Origin: Metellina segmentata
Taxonomy: Eukaryota > Arthropoda > Arachnida > Araneae > Tetragnathidae
Length of the DNA: 64,000 bases
Reading direction: 5' to 3'
Assembly (NCBI GenBank): GCA_947359465.1
Contig: OX375877.1
Coordinates: forward strand, 70,038,698-70,102,697
Part shown: positions 33,310-44,289 of the stretch, piece by piece
Position numbering within the stretch: the first letter of the stretch is position 1
Layout: the number at the start of each line of letters is the position of its first letter
The notes under the pieces: generated by a model
Told to the model about the DNA's origin: nothing
The model's database searches: none
What the model saw: the letters and a program-made list of their open reading frames with translations, nothing else
Position numbers and translations under genes: made by a program

Positions 33310-34276
33310 TGGAAATTTAAACTTTCCCGCTTGCCAAGGTTGTGATAAAAGACGAAATAACCGAGCATCTTATTTTCTAGTTGAAAGAAAAATCACATTA
33401 AAAGCTAACCAACTTAAAATATTTCATTTATACCTTTTCCGCCGCATCATGACGCTTCACGGCCGCTAGATAACAGCTCCGCTGTTTTAGGAAACCGTAG
33501 CTTTACCTACGAAATATAAAACTACGAACGCTAACTAGTTCAAAATCCAAGTTCTCCAGGTTTGCCATTAAACTAATAAGCTTCTCACAAAGGATTCTTT
33601 TCAAAAAGGAATTTGCAAGACTTATCAGCTTGCAAAATTTAGGAGAGCAACGTTGGCAATATGTCTCATTTGGCGCATTTTACGTTCATAGAAGACAAGA
33701 AAGGGCAAAAATCTAAATTTTTTTCGTAAAAAATGATAAAAATCGGTCATTTTTCAAAAATTTACGAAAAGTTGAAAATATCTACAAAAATCAGAAGAAT
33801 CTCATCCCTGAAGTAAGGACATATTCACACTTTCCTTATTATTTTTTTTACATTTATTCTTTGGCGGTCATTCCATGATATAATTTAACTGTGAAGAAAA
33901 AATTGTAGAAAAAGCAGAAATTTTCGGGGGGGGGGGGGAAACGGAAATTATCAGAAGGAAAAAAAAACGGAGATTCTCGGAAGGAAAAAAAAAAAGCGGA
34001 AATCCGCGTAAACACGGAAGATTTTCACCCCTGTTACTACCATGTGTATCTATGATAAAAATTACAAAAAAATCGGTGACTATGGTGCAACACTCACCGG
34101 CTGCCCTCACATGGAATGACCCTCCATTTAAAATAATTCTTTCCTTGGCAACTTTAGAAGCAAGCCAAAAAAAAGCGCAAGGCCGTTGCCAACCTTATGA
34201 ACGTAGACTGAAGCTGTATCAATTGCTGTTTAGAGGATAACCAATAAAAATCTTTCTTTCTTAAGCGCTAACCAAT

Positions 34277-34296
34277 CACACACACACACACACACA
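34277..34296. repeat. (CA)n microsatellite
   Basis: About ten CA dinucleotides. Confidence 0.9.
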
Positions 34297-34716
34297 CCCC
34301 TCCCCCATGCGAAACATCTAAATCCAAATTTTAAAATTGTATAATAAACGCAAAATAAACATAGGGTTGCCATAAATCTATACGTATTATCAACAGGGTG
34401 TCAAAATTTAAATCACTTGATTTAAATCAACGAACAAATCAGTGATTTTTTTAAAACAATCATTTGATTAAAATCATGATTTTAATCAATTGATTGTTTT
34501 AAAAAAAAAAATCACTGATTTAAATCACAACTAATCTTACATTTTTATAACTAAGTAAATACACCATAGGAAAATCACAGAAGTGGTCAAATGCTTTAAT
34601 TTTTCTGCATTCGTGGTGATTTCAGCACTAATGGCTACACAAAGCTCAGAGGGAACTGGGTCAACTTACTGCATATTATAAAAGATTGCAACAGACAGTT
34701 GTAACATTAGAATATA

Positions 34717-36929
34717 GGGGAAGACGGGGTACAATGAAACAAAATTTACTAATTATTTTTTCCCGTCCACAATTTTGCATGCACAAAAATTTAATTAATG
34801 CTTACTTTTAATCTTGTATTTTCCCCATCTAAATAAATTTTTATTAGATTCTAAACAATATCTTTATGCTTGAAAAATAACAAAAAGTAAATGTCTCAGT
34901 GTTTCATTGTACCCTATATATCGGGGTACAATGAAACACATACTGGGGTACAATGAAACACTCCAAATGATGCAAGCAACTTTCACCCTAGATAGTTTAT
35001 TTTAGTCACATTCGACTTCATTTAAATTTATGATTTCTCCAACAGAATATCTTTCTTTACGTTTCAGTTCACCCTCCTTAATTATATAAAAAAAACAATC
35101 ATTTATACAGATATTGCTTGTGTCACACATGTTATGTGTGGATGTCTCATTCTTAGTACTTCAGTTATCAGCTGGAGCTGGAAAATAATCTGGATCATCG
35201 TCGTCTTCAGTGTCTGTAGGAGGTAGTTTGTTTTGAAAACAATATCTTCTTAGTTTTTTCATCTTTTTACTTTCTAATTTGCTTAACAAGCATTTTTTAC
35301 TAGCGTGGTTAGAACAATTTTTTTTTAACGTTTTCCTACTTTTTTTGGACCAGCCTTGGGGTAATGTTTTACCTCTTGAGGAGAAATGTATTTCCTCACA
35401 GGTTTGGAGCTAGTGCATAGTGTATGAACAGTTGCTGAACAACCTTTAGTCGGTGTTTCTGATCTATTAATTGCAAGATCCACCACTTCTGGGATTCTTG
35501 TGTTTTGTCTGTCTGGTCTTCAGTTTCATTGATCTGACCATGGAAATAAATTTTCAGTAGGACAAGGCCTATTTGACACGTAAGAACACAAATAATCTTC
35601 TTCAAAAAACTTTTTTCTATTGAAAGGTCATATTCCAGTCGCTGTAAAACCTTTTGTAATATTTTGTGGAGTGAAAGACTTGCAATAAGCATTGCCAAGC
35701 AAAGAAGATATATCATAGATAGAGATTGTACGACCTGGATTACACAGCATCCAATCATTTGCAGCTAGATTGAAGACATTTTTAAGTGACTTGAACAGTT
35801 TTGTCTAAAGGCTGCAATTTGTTAGTGGTATGTGGGGGCAGGGTTACAACAACAATTCCGTTATATTTCGTAAAATTAAGACTGGAAATCATAATATGTG
35901 ATTAAAGATTGTCTATTATTTGTACAGCTGGATTTTCTTTCGAACAGCGTGTATGTGCCTGGAAATGTGTTAGAACATCAACAAAAATATCTCCATCATC
36001 CATACCGATTTTGTTGCATCACCCGTAGTCCCAGGTGGAGCTCCATTCAACATGCAAAACTTGAAATTTACTCTAGGAAATACTAAATAATGGGGTATAG
36101 AATTTCCAGAAGCTTTAAAAAATCCACACATAGTAACAAGAACACCCCTTTCAACAGAAGTTGATTGACCTATTTGTTTTTGGGCCCCTTTGACTGAGAA
36201 CTTTAGGAGGATTGTGTACTGAAGCAAGTGCAGTTTAGATCTATGAAATAAATAAAGTATTCTTAAATGTTTTTGAATCCATAAAAACTAACTTACTATT
36301 GAAATCTGTACTTTTTTTAAGGAAAAAAAAAGCAGTTTAATTTTGCATGCTTTCAAAATTATTGTTTTGAATTGGTGTTGCCTTTTTTTTAATGTTAAGT
36401 GTTGCCATTTCCTTAGTAAAAGTGTTTTATTTATATTAGTGACAACCAGTAATATGTTATTTTGTATCAATGATATTATATTTACCAGTGATACATTACT
36501 TCAAGTAAATGCATTCACCCGGGGCACAATGAAACATGTTTCATTGTACCCCGTCTGCAAGTGTTTCATTGTACCCCGTACTGAGGTTACTAAATAAAAA
36601 ACATTTTTAAACTTCTAATATTTATTATTTTTTTTAATTTTGGTTTTGGAGGAATGAAGACAACAACACAAAGATAACAATGTATAGAAAAAATAATTAT
36701 TACATATAGCAACGAGGGAAAAGAAACAAAATTACTTTTAGTAAAGAAACTTACTTTCAATGGTGAAAAACCAATAATCTTCTATTGCTAATGTTGTAAA
36801 AGTGCGAGTGTATCCAAATCACATCAGTAATTGGAACATATAGTTACATAACATATGTATAAATTACAACTTTCTGTGACAAATTTTACTGATTTTAGAA
36901 GTAATGTTTCATTGTACCCCGTCTTCCCC
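34717..36929 (-). mobile_element. pogo/Tigger-like transposon (TIR GGGGAAGACGGGGTACAATG)
   Basis: GGGGAAGACGGGGTACAATG at 34717 and its mirror ending GTCTTCCCC at 36929 are flanked by TA. Further copies of GGGGTACAATGAAACA lie inside both ends (near 34924, 34945, 36522 and 36553), a subterminal array that may bind transposase. The minus strand carries the decayed transposase. Length 2213 bp. Confidence 0.9.
35360..36227 (-). pseudogene. pogo/Tigger-family DDE transposase remnant
   Basis: The frame at 35970-36227 reads QKQIGQSTSVERGVLVTMCG then IPHYLVFPRVNFKFCMLNGA followed by PPG. This is the catalytic-core pattern of the pogo/Jerky DDE_1 family, in which a conserved S-x-E-R-G-x-L-V-T motif precedes F-P-R-x-x-x. 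Further down, in a shifted frame around 35640-35740, come KSFTPQNITKGFTATGI and PFNRKKFFEED, the usual end of that domain. Stops and frameshifts between the parts show that it is dead. The N-terminal HTH region is not recognisable. It is nested in hAT E. Confidence 0.75.
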
Positions 36930-37459
36930 TACTATATACTGGAAACAGTAATGTAAACACACATGACATAAATCTAAATGCCAGGAAGAGTAATGTATAA
37001 ACATTCCTGATTAACAGCACTCATAATATAAACACTTAAAGGAAGTATACAACAGTTTGATTCAAAATTATAAACTAAACGGGTAACTGATTTTATTAGA
37101 TAAAAAAAAGTGGGAAGTAAAGTTTTTGAGGCATTTGTCAGTTAGCTCAGGGTTTCCCAAAGTGTGTACTGCGTAGAGAGATGAGGGGTGCTGCAAAGCA
37201 CCTGTAATCTCCAATCTAAGCAACAGAAAAAAAGGTTACGGTCACGCATCAAAAATCGGTTCAATCCCCAACCAAGAGCATGATGAAGGTAATTTTATTT
37301 ATTTTTTATTTTTTTTATTTTTACCAACCTATGTTTTCTTATTAAGTAAAATTAAAGTGTTTGTGTGTGAATTTTAAATACTAGTTGTATTAATGATGTT
37401 TATGTTCTTACTTCTCTAATTTCTTTTTCAAAGTGGTACTAATATGAAATTTGTATAAA

Positions 37460-38705
37460 CAGATGGAGGACAAAATTATACGAACACCTGTGAAATAATG
37501 GAAAATATTTATTAATAGGGGGTTGGACCACCCTTTGACTGAAGTACAGATTTAATGCGACGTGGGATAGATGCATAAAGGTCATGGACAGTATTTAAAG
37601 GAATATTAAGCCATTCCTCCTGCAGAACGGTCTCTAATTCAGAAAGTCTGGATGGAGGTTGAAATCGGGAACAAAGTTTGGACTCCAAATATTCCCATAA
37701 ATGTTCAATAATATTCAAGTCCGGAGACTGAGGGGGCCAGGCGAGATGTTCAACTTCATAGTCATGCTCTTCGAACCATTCTTGAACACACCTAGCAGTG
37801 TGGATAGGGGCGTTGTCGTCTTGAAAAAGCAGTCACTCTCCAGGGAATACAGTCTGGACAAAAGGATGGACATGATCCCCTAGAATGCTTAGATAGTGAT
37901 TGGACGTGATCCTCCCATGCAGAATAACAAGTGACCTAAGACTGCACCAAGATATCGCACCCCATACCATAATGGAGCCACCCCCATGCTTCACAGTCGG
38001 CAAGAGGCATTCAGGATTAAACGCTTCTCTGGGCGTTCTCCAGACATAAACGCGGCCGGTCGTCTGAAATAGGGTGAATGACGATTCATCTGACCATATT
38101 GTCTATTGCCACTGCTCTGGGGACCAGTTTTTGTGATCTCTGCGCATCGCTTGAAAGCATTAGTTGCTGTCACCAAGGGTTTACGAATTGCCACTCTGCC
38201 ATAAATGATCGCAGCATGAAGTTCCCTTTTGACAGTTTTTGTTCAAACGGGGTCCTGGAGATGACTGTTAATTTCGGATGTTATCTCGTATGACGATTGC
38301 TTGTGCTGTCAAGACCCGTCTATCTCTATCATCAAGCTTTGACTTTCGGCCACTGTTGTGCTTTGAAGTCGTCGTCTTACCCTCTTTTGTGTATGCTGTC
38401 ATAACGGCTGATACCGTACTCCTTGCAAACCCCAAAGGGTTTGCTGTTTGCGTAACCGATGCTCCACCTAAACAGTCTCCAACAATCATTCCTCTTTGGA
38501 ACTCTGACAGGTCTGACATTTCAACTTATCACAGACAGTTCGATAGGCGCATGCAACACAGGTGAGACTGCTGTTGAGAGACTGATACCTTCCTCTTCAC
38601 ACCCACTAGGTGGCAGACTTCTGTTGCAGGTGGCGCTGCTGTGCTGCAGGTGTGAAATACGTCATACTTTTTCACAGGTGTTCGTATTATTTTGTCCTCC
38701 ATCTG
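37460..38705 (-). mobile_element. Tc1 transposon, inactive
   Basis: The left end CAGATGGAGGACAAAATTAT and the mirrored right end match over about 35 bases with one or two differences, ending in GAACACCTGTGAA. At the left the bases TAAA precede CAG, and at the right CTG is followed by TATA, so a TA target is present with one changed base. Length 1246 bp with a transposase relic on the minus strand. Confidence 0.9.
37512..38519 (-). pseudogene. Tc1 transposase remnant
   Basis: The N-terminal part (38519-38268) reads MSDLSEFQRGMIVGDCLGGA and SVTQTANPLGFARSTVSAVM, the paired helix-turn-helix start of Tc1 transposases, then a basic GRKSKLDDRDRR linker. A middle piece lies at 38194-37991. The C-terminal piece (37718-37512) reads MNIIEHLWEYLESKL and ends PRRIKSVLQSKGGPTPY, the last part of the DDE domain with its NxIEHLW motif. 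The pieces are in different frames with stops between them. Nearly the full length of a typical 340-residue Tc1 transposase is represented, so decay is moderate. Confidence 0.85.
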
Positions 38706-39503
38706 TATATGTAATAAAATACCACTGATAAGTATTGCATGACGACGAGGGTGCAGTGAGAAAATTATAATTCTCTTAAGGGTGCCACTACTTGGATAAG
38801 TTTGGGAACCCCTGTGTTAGCTTATTCTTGTGGTGTGCAAGAGATTAAAGAGTAGAAATATACATTTTCACACACACACACATGCATTAAAATGTCAGCA
38901 GGAAAAAAGAAAGATCCAATATGAATTAAAACTAAGTGAAAATCCATTTATTATTGCTGCTCGGCAGTTTTATTATCAGAATTTACTATAGTCTGATTAT
39001 TTATGTCCTTTATTCTACATCTCAGACTATAGTTTAGGTCTTTCACTTACACTTACTGATAAATTTGTTAACATGGTGATGTAATTTTCTCAAGAAAAAC
39101 TATGTAGGATGTCAACTTGTGTTTTAAAGTTAAACAAATGTTAAGTAAATATTTATTTACCATGTCACAAATTCTAATTATATACTTAAAATAAATATTG
39201 GTTTACATGTCATGTCACAAACTCAATTTTTTATTTAACAAATTTATATATAATTATTATAAAAACAGTGTATAGGGCGCCTGCAGATATTTAAATTAAA
39301 AAAATCCGATTTAAATCAAAATAATCCGATTAATTGATTTTTTAATCATGATTTTTTTACAACCTGATTATCAAGGTTATTATGCATAGCGAAAAATCGC
39401 CGTTCCCACGTATATCGGAAAGGATAATAAAATTACTTTAAGAAACGTTTATTAATTATTGGGGGTAATGAAACAAAGCATAAACTTACCTCTAGTTATT
39501 CAT

Positions 39504-39725
39504 TTAGTTACAACCATACCAGCCTAAGCATTCGGGGTACCGGTATTTTTGTCCTTTTTGGATGCATTTGCCTTGCCTTCCACAAGACACTTGCGTCTTC
39601 CGCCAGTAATGAACCGTCCATTTGGGTATATGCTCAGTCTGGCTCTTAGGAGCTAGCAAACTGCGCAAGCGCACAGTCGGAGGATGAACTTCAATGGCGA
39701 CTGTTTTGTGAATTGAATCTGCCAT
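39504..39725 (-). other. Unassigned 73-codon open frame
   Basis: A minus-strand frame starts MADSIHKTVAIEVHPPTVRL and ends KYRYPECLGWYGCN. It is less AT-rich than its surroundings. It lies between hAT E and element Y. No splice sites or family are evident. It could be an exon, a gene-capture relic or chance. Confidence 0.25.
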
Positions 39726-39763
39726 AAATTGCCAAAAATAGTAGTCTTTTTTGTTAGGTAGAA

Positions 39764-40680
39764 GAGTTCACGAGTGGATAGATATGCAACTGTTTCCACT
39801 GACGTCACAGAATCGATAGCCAATGAGAAGAGAATGGGAGCAGTTGTTGGCTAATCGGATCACATGACCTAGATACGTATGTCATAAGAATTTTTCTGTT
39901 GGCAATTTATCTCTTCCTTTGGCGTACTTCGAAATTTATGTGAGGATAAATTTCTTTGCTGCTGTTTAGTTATATATTTTAGTTGACTCGGTAACTTTAA
40001 ATTCAGATCTGCTGTATAATCAAGAGGGGCTATAGAAAAAAGGAAATAAGGTGTGCAACATGATTTTCATTGATCTAACATCATCATCGAAAATTGTATC
40101 CTTTTATTATATAAGTTAATAATTATATAAGTTAGTGTTTTATGTATGCTTTTTGTTACATCAGAATGGTCCTAGGCCAGGGATGGATACACCATCATCC
40201 TAAAGCAAAGGGGACGGCAGAGGGGCGGGAAAATATCAGCTGGTAGTGAGTTCAGGAGTGGTTCTTAGATTATTTATGTAAAATCAACGGAAGCTTGGAA
40301 AAATATAAAAAGGGTATTAAAAATTAGGAAAAGTAATTTAGAATCAAAAGGAATTAAATTGGAATTTTTAAAAAATAATTTGGAGGATCTAAAAACTTTT
40401 CCGCCAGATGGGTTCGAACTCGGGAAGTCATACTTCGCTACAGACCAGTCTGAAGGTAGGTGACTTTAGCCATTAGGCCATCATTGCTTTCGGAAAGAGG
40501 AGCTCTTTAAAAGTATAAGTACACTTAGGATAAGTTGGCGAGATATCCAAGTGAAGCCAAGCCCGTGAAACTAGCCAATCAAGTTGGACTTGCGTAAAGT
40601 ACTATCATGGTTCTCTTTTCATTGGTTATCGATTCTGTGACGTCAGAGGAAACCGTTGCATATCTATCCGCTCGTGAAGA
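39764..40680. mobile_element. MITE Y, copy 1
   Basis: The left end TTCACGAGTGGATAGATATG and the right end CATATCTATCCGCTCGTGAA are inverted. The match extends inward over about 60 bases through TGACGTCACAGAATCGAT. The interior 40195-40610 returns inverted at 56651-57260. A tRNA-like core lies at 40416-40482. The TSD is not clear (AAGAG may be repeated on both sides). Confidence 0.7.
40416..40482 (-). repeat. tRNA-like core of MITE Y, copy 1
   Basis: On the minus strand, TGGCCTAATGGCTAAAGTC (box A) is followed by GAGTTCGAACCC (box B) about 50 bases later. The same unit appears in copy 2 at 56949-57025. It may be a SINE or tRNA captured by the element before it spread. Confidence 0.5.
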
Positions 40681-41549
40681 GTTCAAGTTTGTGATAGGTA
40701 TGAGAGGTATAAGAAAGATAAAACTTTTCCTTCGTTTTCCCGCATTTCAAATAGCCCGTTGTGTTGCTCTAGTACGACGTTAACTAAAATTACCATTACC
40801 ATTACATTACCCGCATTTCAAAATATTGTTTTCATTTCGTACTCTCGACTCAAATGTGGGATGAGATGTAAACGCACGAAACAACAAACGAATTGAATAA
40901 TTAAACGAAAGGGGAAAATGTATTCCACCGTTAAAAGTAGTTTTGTTTGAGGTGAGAGCAGGGGTTTCGATATATCCCCTTTTTGTTTCACGGAAAGAAT
41001 AGGAACTTCGAAAGTTTTGAATTTTTGAATTGAAATTTGAATTTTTTTTAAACGAAAATGAATACGCTCGGATATTTTCTTTGGGAGTGTTGACAAATTG
41101 ATCATTAAAATACTAATAAATTCATTTCTAGAGAATAATTTCATTAACGATCTGCTTCAATAGTCACGTTGTGAAATTTAAAACATAAAATTAAAACTGC
41201 ACAAAATTTAATTCAAAAATTGATTTTTGTTGAAAATTCTTAAATTACAGAACGTTTAGTCAACTTCTTTTTTCATTTCCTACAAAAACTCGCCAATTTA
41301 CTCTGATTATTCAAAAGTTCTTTAAATTTATGAGCAAAAATGTTTCAGTATTCCTGTGATCACTGCTAGAACACATTAACAATTCTGAAAAAATCACTAA
41401 AATTTGTAATAACCTCATAGCACCCAACAATCAAGGAACTCCATTTTAACATTGCATTTCTTGTGCAAACAATGTTTAAATGTAGAAATATTTAAGGATA
41501 ATTGGAACGAACTTAACTTCTATTAATAATTATCTCTACTATATTATAC

Positions 41550-41798
41550 AAGGGAGTAGGTTAAGGTGTTAGCCTATAGATCGGAAGGTTCCTGGTTCGA
41601 ATCCGGGTCATGGATTTTTGTAAGCGTATGGTGTAGAGGCGGCTGGTTCACCTTAAATCTCTCGTGGCCGAAAGTCCTCACGTTGCGTTGGTGTGGAAGT
41701 TTGGAGAGTGAGGTGGGAGCTCAGATGCTGCCTCGTCATCTGACAGTGGTTCAAAATAACGAATGGCTTAGGCTGGGACGGGGGTAACTAGTTGAACA
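41550..41798 (+). repeat. tRNA-derived SINE, copy cut by Helitron H6
   Basis: GGTTAAGGTGTTAGCCTATAG and CTGGTTCGAATCCGGGTC are the promoter boxes. The body (GTATGGTGTAGAGGCGG, TGGCTTAGGCTGGGACGG) matches the fuller copy at 51846-52135. The 3' end breaks at 41798 where the Helitron starts. Confidence 0.75.
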
Positions 41799-43054
41799 TC
41801 TCTAATATTATTAAAGGAAGTGTTTGTCTGTTTGTTTTCTGTCCGCAAATTCCTGTCGAATCTATGCCACTTACGGTAATGTAATTTGGCACACAAGTAG
41901 TCCACATTTTTTTGCAATTTTTGAGTATTGGTGAATTTTAAAATTTAATCTAGAACATTTTTAAATGAATTTAACGTAAAATTTAATTATTATTGAATGC
42001 AACGTGAATGAATTCATTTTGCTCGCAGGAATGATTTTCCAGCAGACGATAAAAACAAAAACTTTTAATTGGAGTTATTTAGTTCCTTTTTTCTATCTCC
42101 TAGACCGTTAAAGATATTGTAAAAATTTCAACGGATTTAACATCTGCGGAAAATTTCACATTAGAACGATACCTAAAAATATGATTTTCTTTAAATAAAT
42201 TAAAAAATTTAACTGAATATCTCTTTTCGCAAGAGATTGTGACGGCACGTCAAACTTCGCGTTCAAGTAATGAACAGATTACATTTCCTACCCTTTTACA
42301 ATTTCAGCAAAAGAAAAGCAAAAAAAAATTAATTAAAAAAAAACATTTGGGCTGGCATTGTTTTGTTTCTTTTTGTAAAATTGGGATCGTTGAAGATAGT
42401 TTGAAAATTCCAACGGATTTGAAATCTGCGGATAATTTTACACCAGAAAATTTACCTTGCATTTCATTTTCTTTTGATAGATAATTTTTCAAAAAATATT
42501 AATATTTTCCGCAAGAGATTGTGATTGCCGATTGAATCTCTTCGCAATTGGAATTTGGCCGAATTTGACAATGACGAGTCGTAATTCATAATATCCATAA
42601 TTTGGTTTGAGCCGCGGTAGCTCAGTCAGTAGAGCGTCGGGCTCGCATCAGAAGGGCTGAGGGTTCTGTCCTCGGCGGAGCCTGCAATTCTGATGATTGT
42701 GAGATCGGCGCTTCGACCTGGCTAAAGACCGTCGTGTTCACTAATGGTGACTGGGGCACGTTAAATAGGTCGTGGTCACAAAGTCCCCCATGTTCCCATA
42801 CCAAATCAATACCTCTGGGGGTATCTGATCAGAGGGTTATCGGCCTCTGATTGGTATCTAAATTACGATATGTGTGAGTGAATGGATGTATGAAAGGAAC
42901 CTTCCTGTAAAACGGATGTGTCATGTATGCCGAGCAAAGTATTCCCATTTGGTTTGCTTCGTAAACCAAATGGGAATTCGTAGGAATCACCGGGGTTAGC
43001 GAGCAGTAGTTACACACGACCCCACGAAAACAACTGTCACGGGCAATGGCGTGC
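41799..43054 (+). mobile_element. Helitron H6, 3' end degraded, carrying a SINE
   Basis: It starts TCTCTAATATTATTAAAGG right after an A in the SINE. It has the TTTCAACGGATTTAACATC and AAATTCCAACGGATTTG blocks of the H4/H5/H8 group. Near the right end comes GGGCAATGGCGTGC, the region just before the expected hairpin, but hairpin and CTRR are not intact, so 43054 is approximate. A SINE is inserted at 42611. Confidence 0.6.
42611..42880 (+). repeat. tRNA-derived SINE, second family
   Basis: GCCGCGGTAGCTCAGTCAGT is a good tRNA 5' half with box A, and GAGGGTTCTGTCC is a worn box B. The body holds GATTGTGAGATCGGCGCTTC and a region ending near TTGGTATCTAAATTACG. No tail is clear. Confidence 0.7.
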
Positions 43055-43250
43055 TTTTTTTAATAAAATGCTGTTTTTAAAATCATAATGTTTGAGAAAC
43101 ACAAAATTTTTACAATCTCTGTTTTACTTCTTGAAGTTACCATTTTTGCTTTGTTTTTGTCTGTATAATCTTTTGCTTCACAATAGCTAATTAGACCGAA
43201 ATGGCTTAAAATGGATTGCCAACTACTGTGAACATCCATGCCTATTACGG

Positions 43251-44289
43251 CAGTGATCCCCAACCCCCGGGCCGGTACCGGTCCGTGGATCAAATGGTAC
43301 CGGGCCGCCCAAGGGAACATTAAATTATTTCCATTTTATTTACTGCGGTGTATTTCTCTCGGGTTTATGCGGTTCTTATCTATGAAATGTCCACTCAAAT
43401 TAGGAGGCGGTAAATCAGAACTTGAAATTTGTTCTGTTACTGGAGCTTCAATTATGATTTCTGAATTCTGTATGTCTCTATTTTCCAATTTTGACAAATG
43501 TGACAACTGTTTTCAAGTTGGCAGACGAAGTAGCTGTATTTAAAGCAAAACTGAAGTTGTGTGGACGGCGCATGAACAGAGGCATTTTGGACATGTTTCA
43601 GACATTAGTGGGGATTTTAGGCGAGACTTAGCCTAAACATTCATTCTCCCAGTTGGTGCACGATCACCTCTTTGCTTTTAAAAGAACACAACAGACCCAA
43701 CCACAAAAGACCCAAAGAATGAATCCGCGATCCATTTGTCAACAAATCAGGTGAATCTAGCATGTCTATGAAAGAAGATCAACTGTTGGAGATTGCAAAT
43801 GAAGGCGGCCTTAAAATTACGTTCGTGACAACAACTCTGCTGGTGTTCTGGATTAAAGTCATGGCGGAATACCCTGAGATTGCCACCACAGCACTTAAAT
43901 CCCTATTGCCATTTCCAGCAACCTATCTGAAGCAGGGTTTTTTGCAGTGACAGCAACCAAAACAAAGCAACGGTATGAACTGGACATAAGCAACACACTT
44001 CGGATGTCATTGTCTCCTATTACCCTCAGATGAAACCGTCTCGTTGCAATGAAACAAGCTCAGGGTTCTCATTAATTTAGTGTTCTAGTGAGTTAAAATG
44101 TTAAATCACTTTATATTCATTTTTTGGTGTAACTGTATTTTATTTTGAAGGCATGTTTAAATACAATAAAATTAATTTAAATCAAAACAATCTAAAATAT
44201 AAACAATCAACGTCTCCTCCTCAGCGGGCCGCGTTAAAATTATTAAACGTTGATCCGGTCCGCGGCGATAAAAAGGTTGGTGAGCACTG
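43251..44289 (+). mobile_element. hAT element, ZBED5/GTF2IRD2-like group (TSD TATTACGG)
   Basis: The left end CAGTGATCCCCAACCCCCGG and the inverted right end CAGTGCTCACCAACC carry the well-known GGTCCGTGG / CCGGTCCGCGG subterminal motifs. TATTACGG is duplicated exactly (43243-43250, 44290-44297). At 1039 bp it is an internally deleted copy. Confidence 0.9.
43535..44075 (+). pseudogene. hAT transposase C-terminal remnant (ZBED5-like)
   Basis: Fragments in shifting frames include MAEYPEIATTALKSLLPFPA and then FFAVTATKTKQRYELD followed by LRMSLSPI and AMKQAQGSH. These match the hAT C-terminal dimerisation region of the ZBED5/GTF2IRD2 group: a P-x-x-x-L-C-E-x-G-F motif worn here, then TATK-K-R-L. 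Several stops break it. Confidence 0.75.

Larger units (their letters stand above)
30855..34033. mobile_element. Element Z, copy 2, inside W
   Basis: Same CAGGGGTGAAAA ends as copy 1, with exact 6-bp duplication TTACTA (30849-30854, 34034-34039). The target overlaps the right TSD of X, so Z arrived after X. Compared with copy 1 it has two extra inserts, the miniature LTR element (31431-32020) and Helitron H5 (32749-33309). A (G)12 run lies near 33927. Confidence 0.85.
21371..34122. mobile_element. Element W (TIR GGGTCATTCCACATG, 4-bp TSD TCCA)
   Basis: The left end GGGTCATTCCACATGAAG and right end CACATGGAATGACCC are inverted, and the inverted match extends inward through TTGCACCATAGTCACCGATT. 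The segment 21480-21680 also returns inverted at 28140-28335. The TSD is TCCA (21367-21370 and 34123-34126). Without its three large insertions the element is about 2.1 kb. Minus-strand protein fragments lie at 21800-22520. A 4-bp TSD has been described for Sola and (as 3-4) Academ elements; I cannot assign W. Confidence 0.8.
21177..34219. mobile_element. MITE M, split by element W
   Basis: 21177-21370 (from about GGTCTATGTTTATACCGGTG to CATTGGTCCA) and 34123-34219 (TCCATTTAAAATAATTC to GTAGACTGAAGCTGTA) are the two halves of one copy of the M family. This is seen by comparison with the intact copies at 15322 and 32094. The 4 bases TCCA are present on both sides of the insert. This is the outermost layer of the big nest. 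Confidence 0.8.
37148..38814. mobile_element. hAT MITE F (TIR CAGGGNTTCCCAAA), split by a Tc1 element
   Basis: CAGGGTTTCCCAAAGTGTG at 37148 and the inverted CAGGGGTTCCCAAACTT at 38814 are the ends. AGTTAGCT (37140-37147) and TGTTAGCT (38815-38822) form an 8-bp TSD with one change. Removing the Tc1 leaves about 420 bp. Confidence 0.8.
34394..39366. mobile_element. hAT element E (TSD ATTATCAA)
   Basis: The left end CAGGGTGTCAAAATTTAAAT and right end ATTTTTTTACAACCTG are diverged inverted repeats, both followed inward by runs of TGATTTAAATCA. ATTATCAA is duplicated exactly (34386-34393, 39367-39374). Its own sequence is about 1.1 kb; the rest is a pogo-like element and a hAT MITE with a Tc1 inside. 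Fragments of the same TTTAAATCA family lie near 44400 and 60065-60150. Confidence 0.85.

Noticed and set aside
33921..34015. CRISPR-like or regulatory array in the repeated GGAAGGAAAAAAA / CGGAAAT units
   Set aside because: Irregular purine-rich duplication at the end of element Z, with no spacer pattern, in a eukaryotic genome.
41550..41640. Functional tRNA gene at the A/B-box sequences
   Set aside because: The same body follows the boxes at 51846-52135, which shows a SINE; no acceptor stem is formed.
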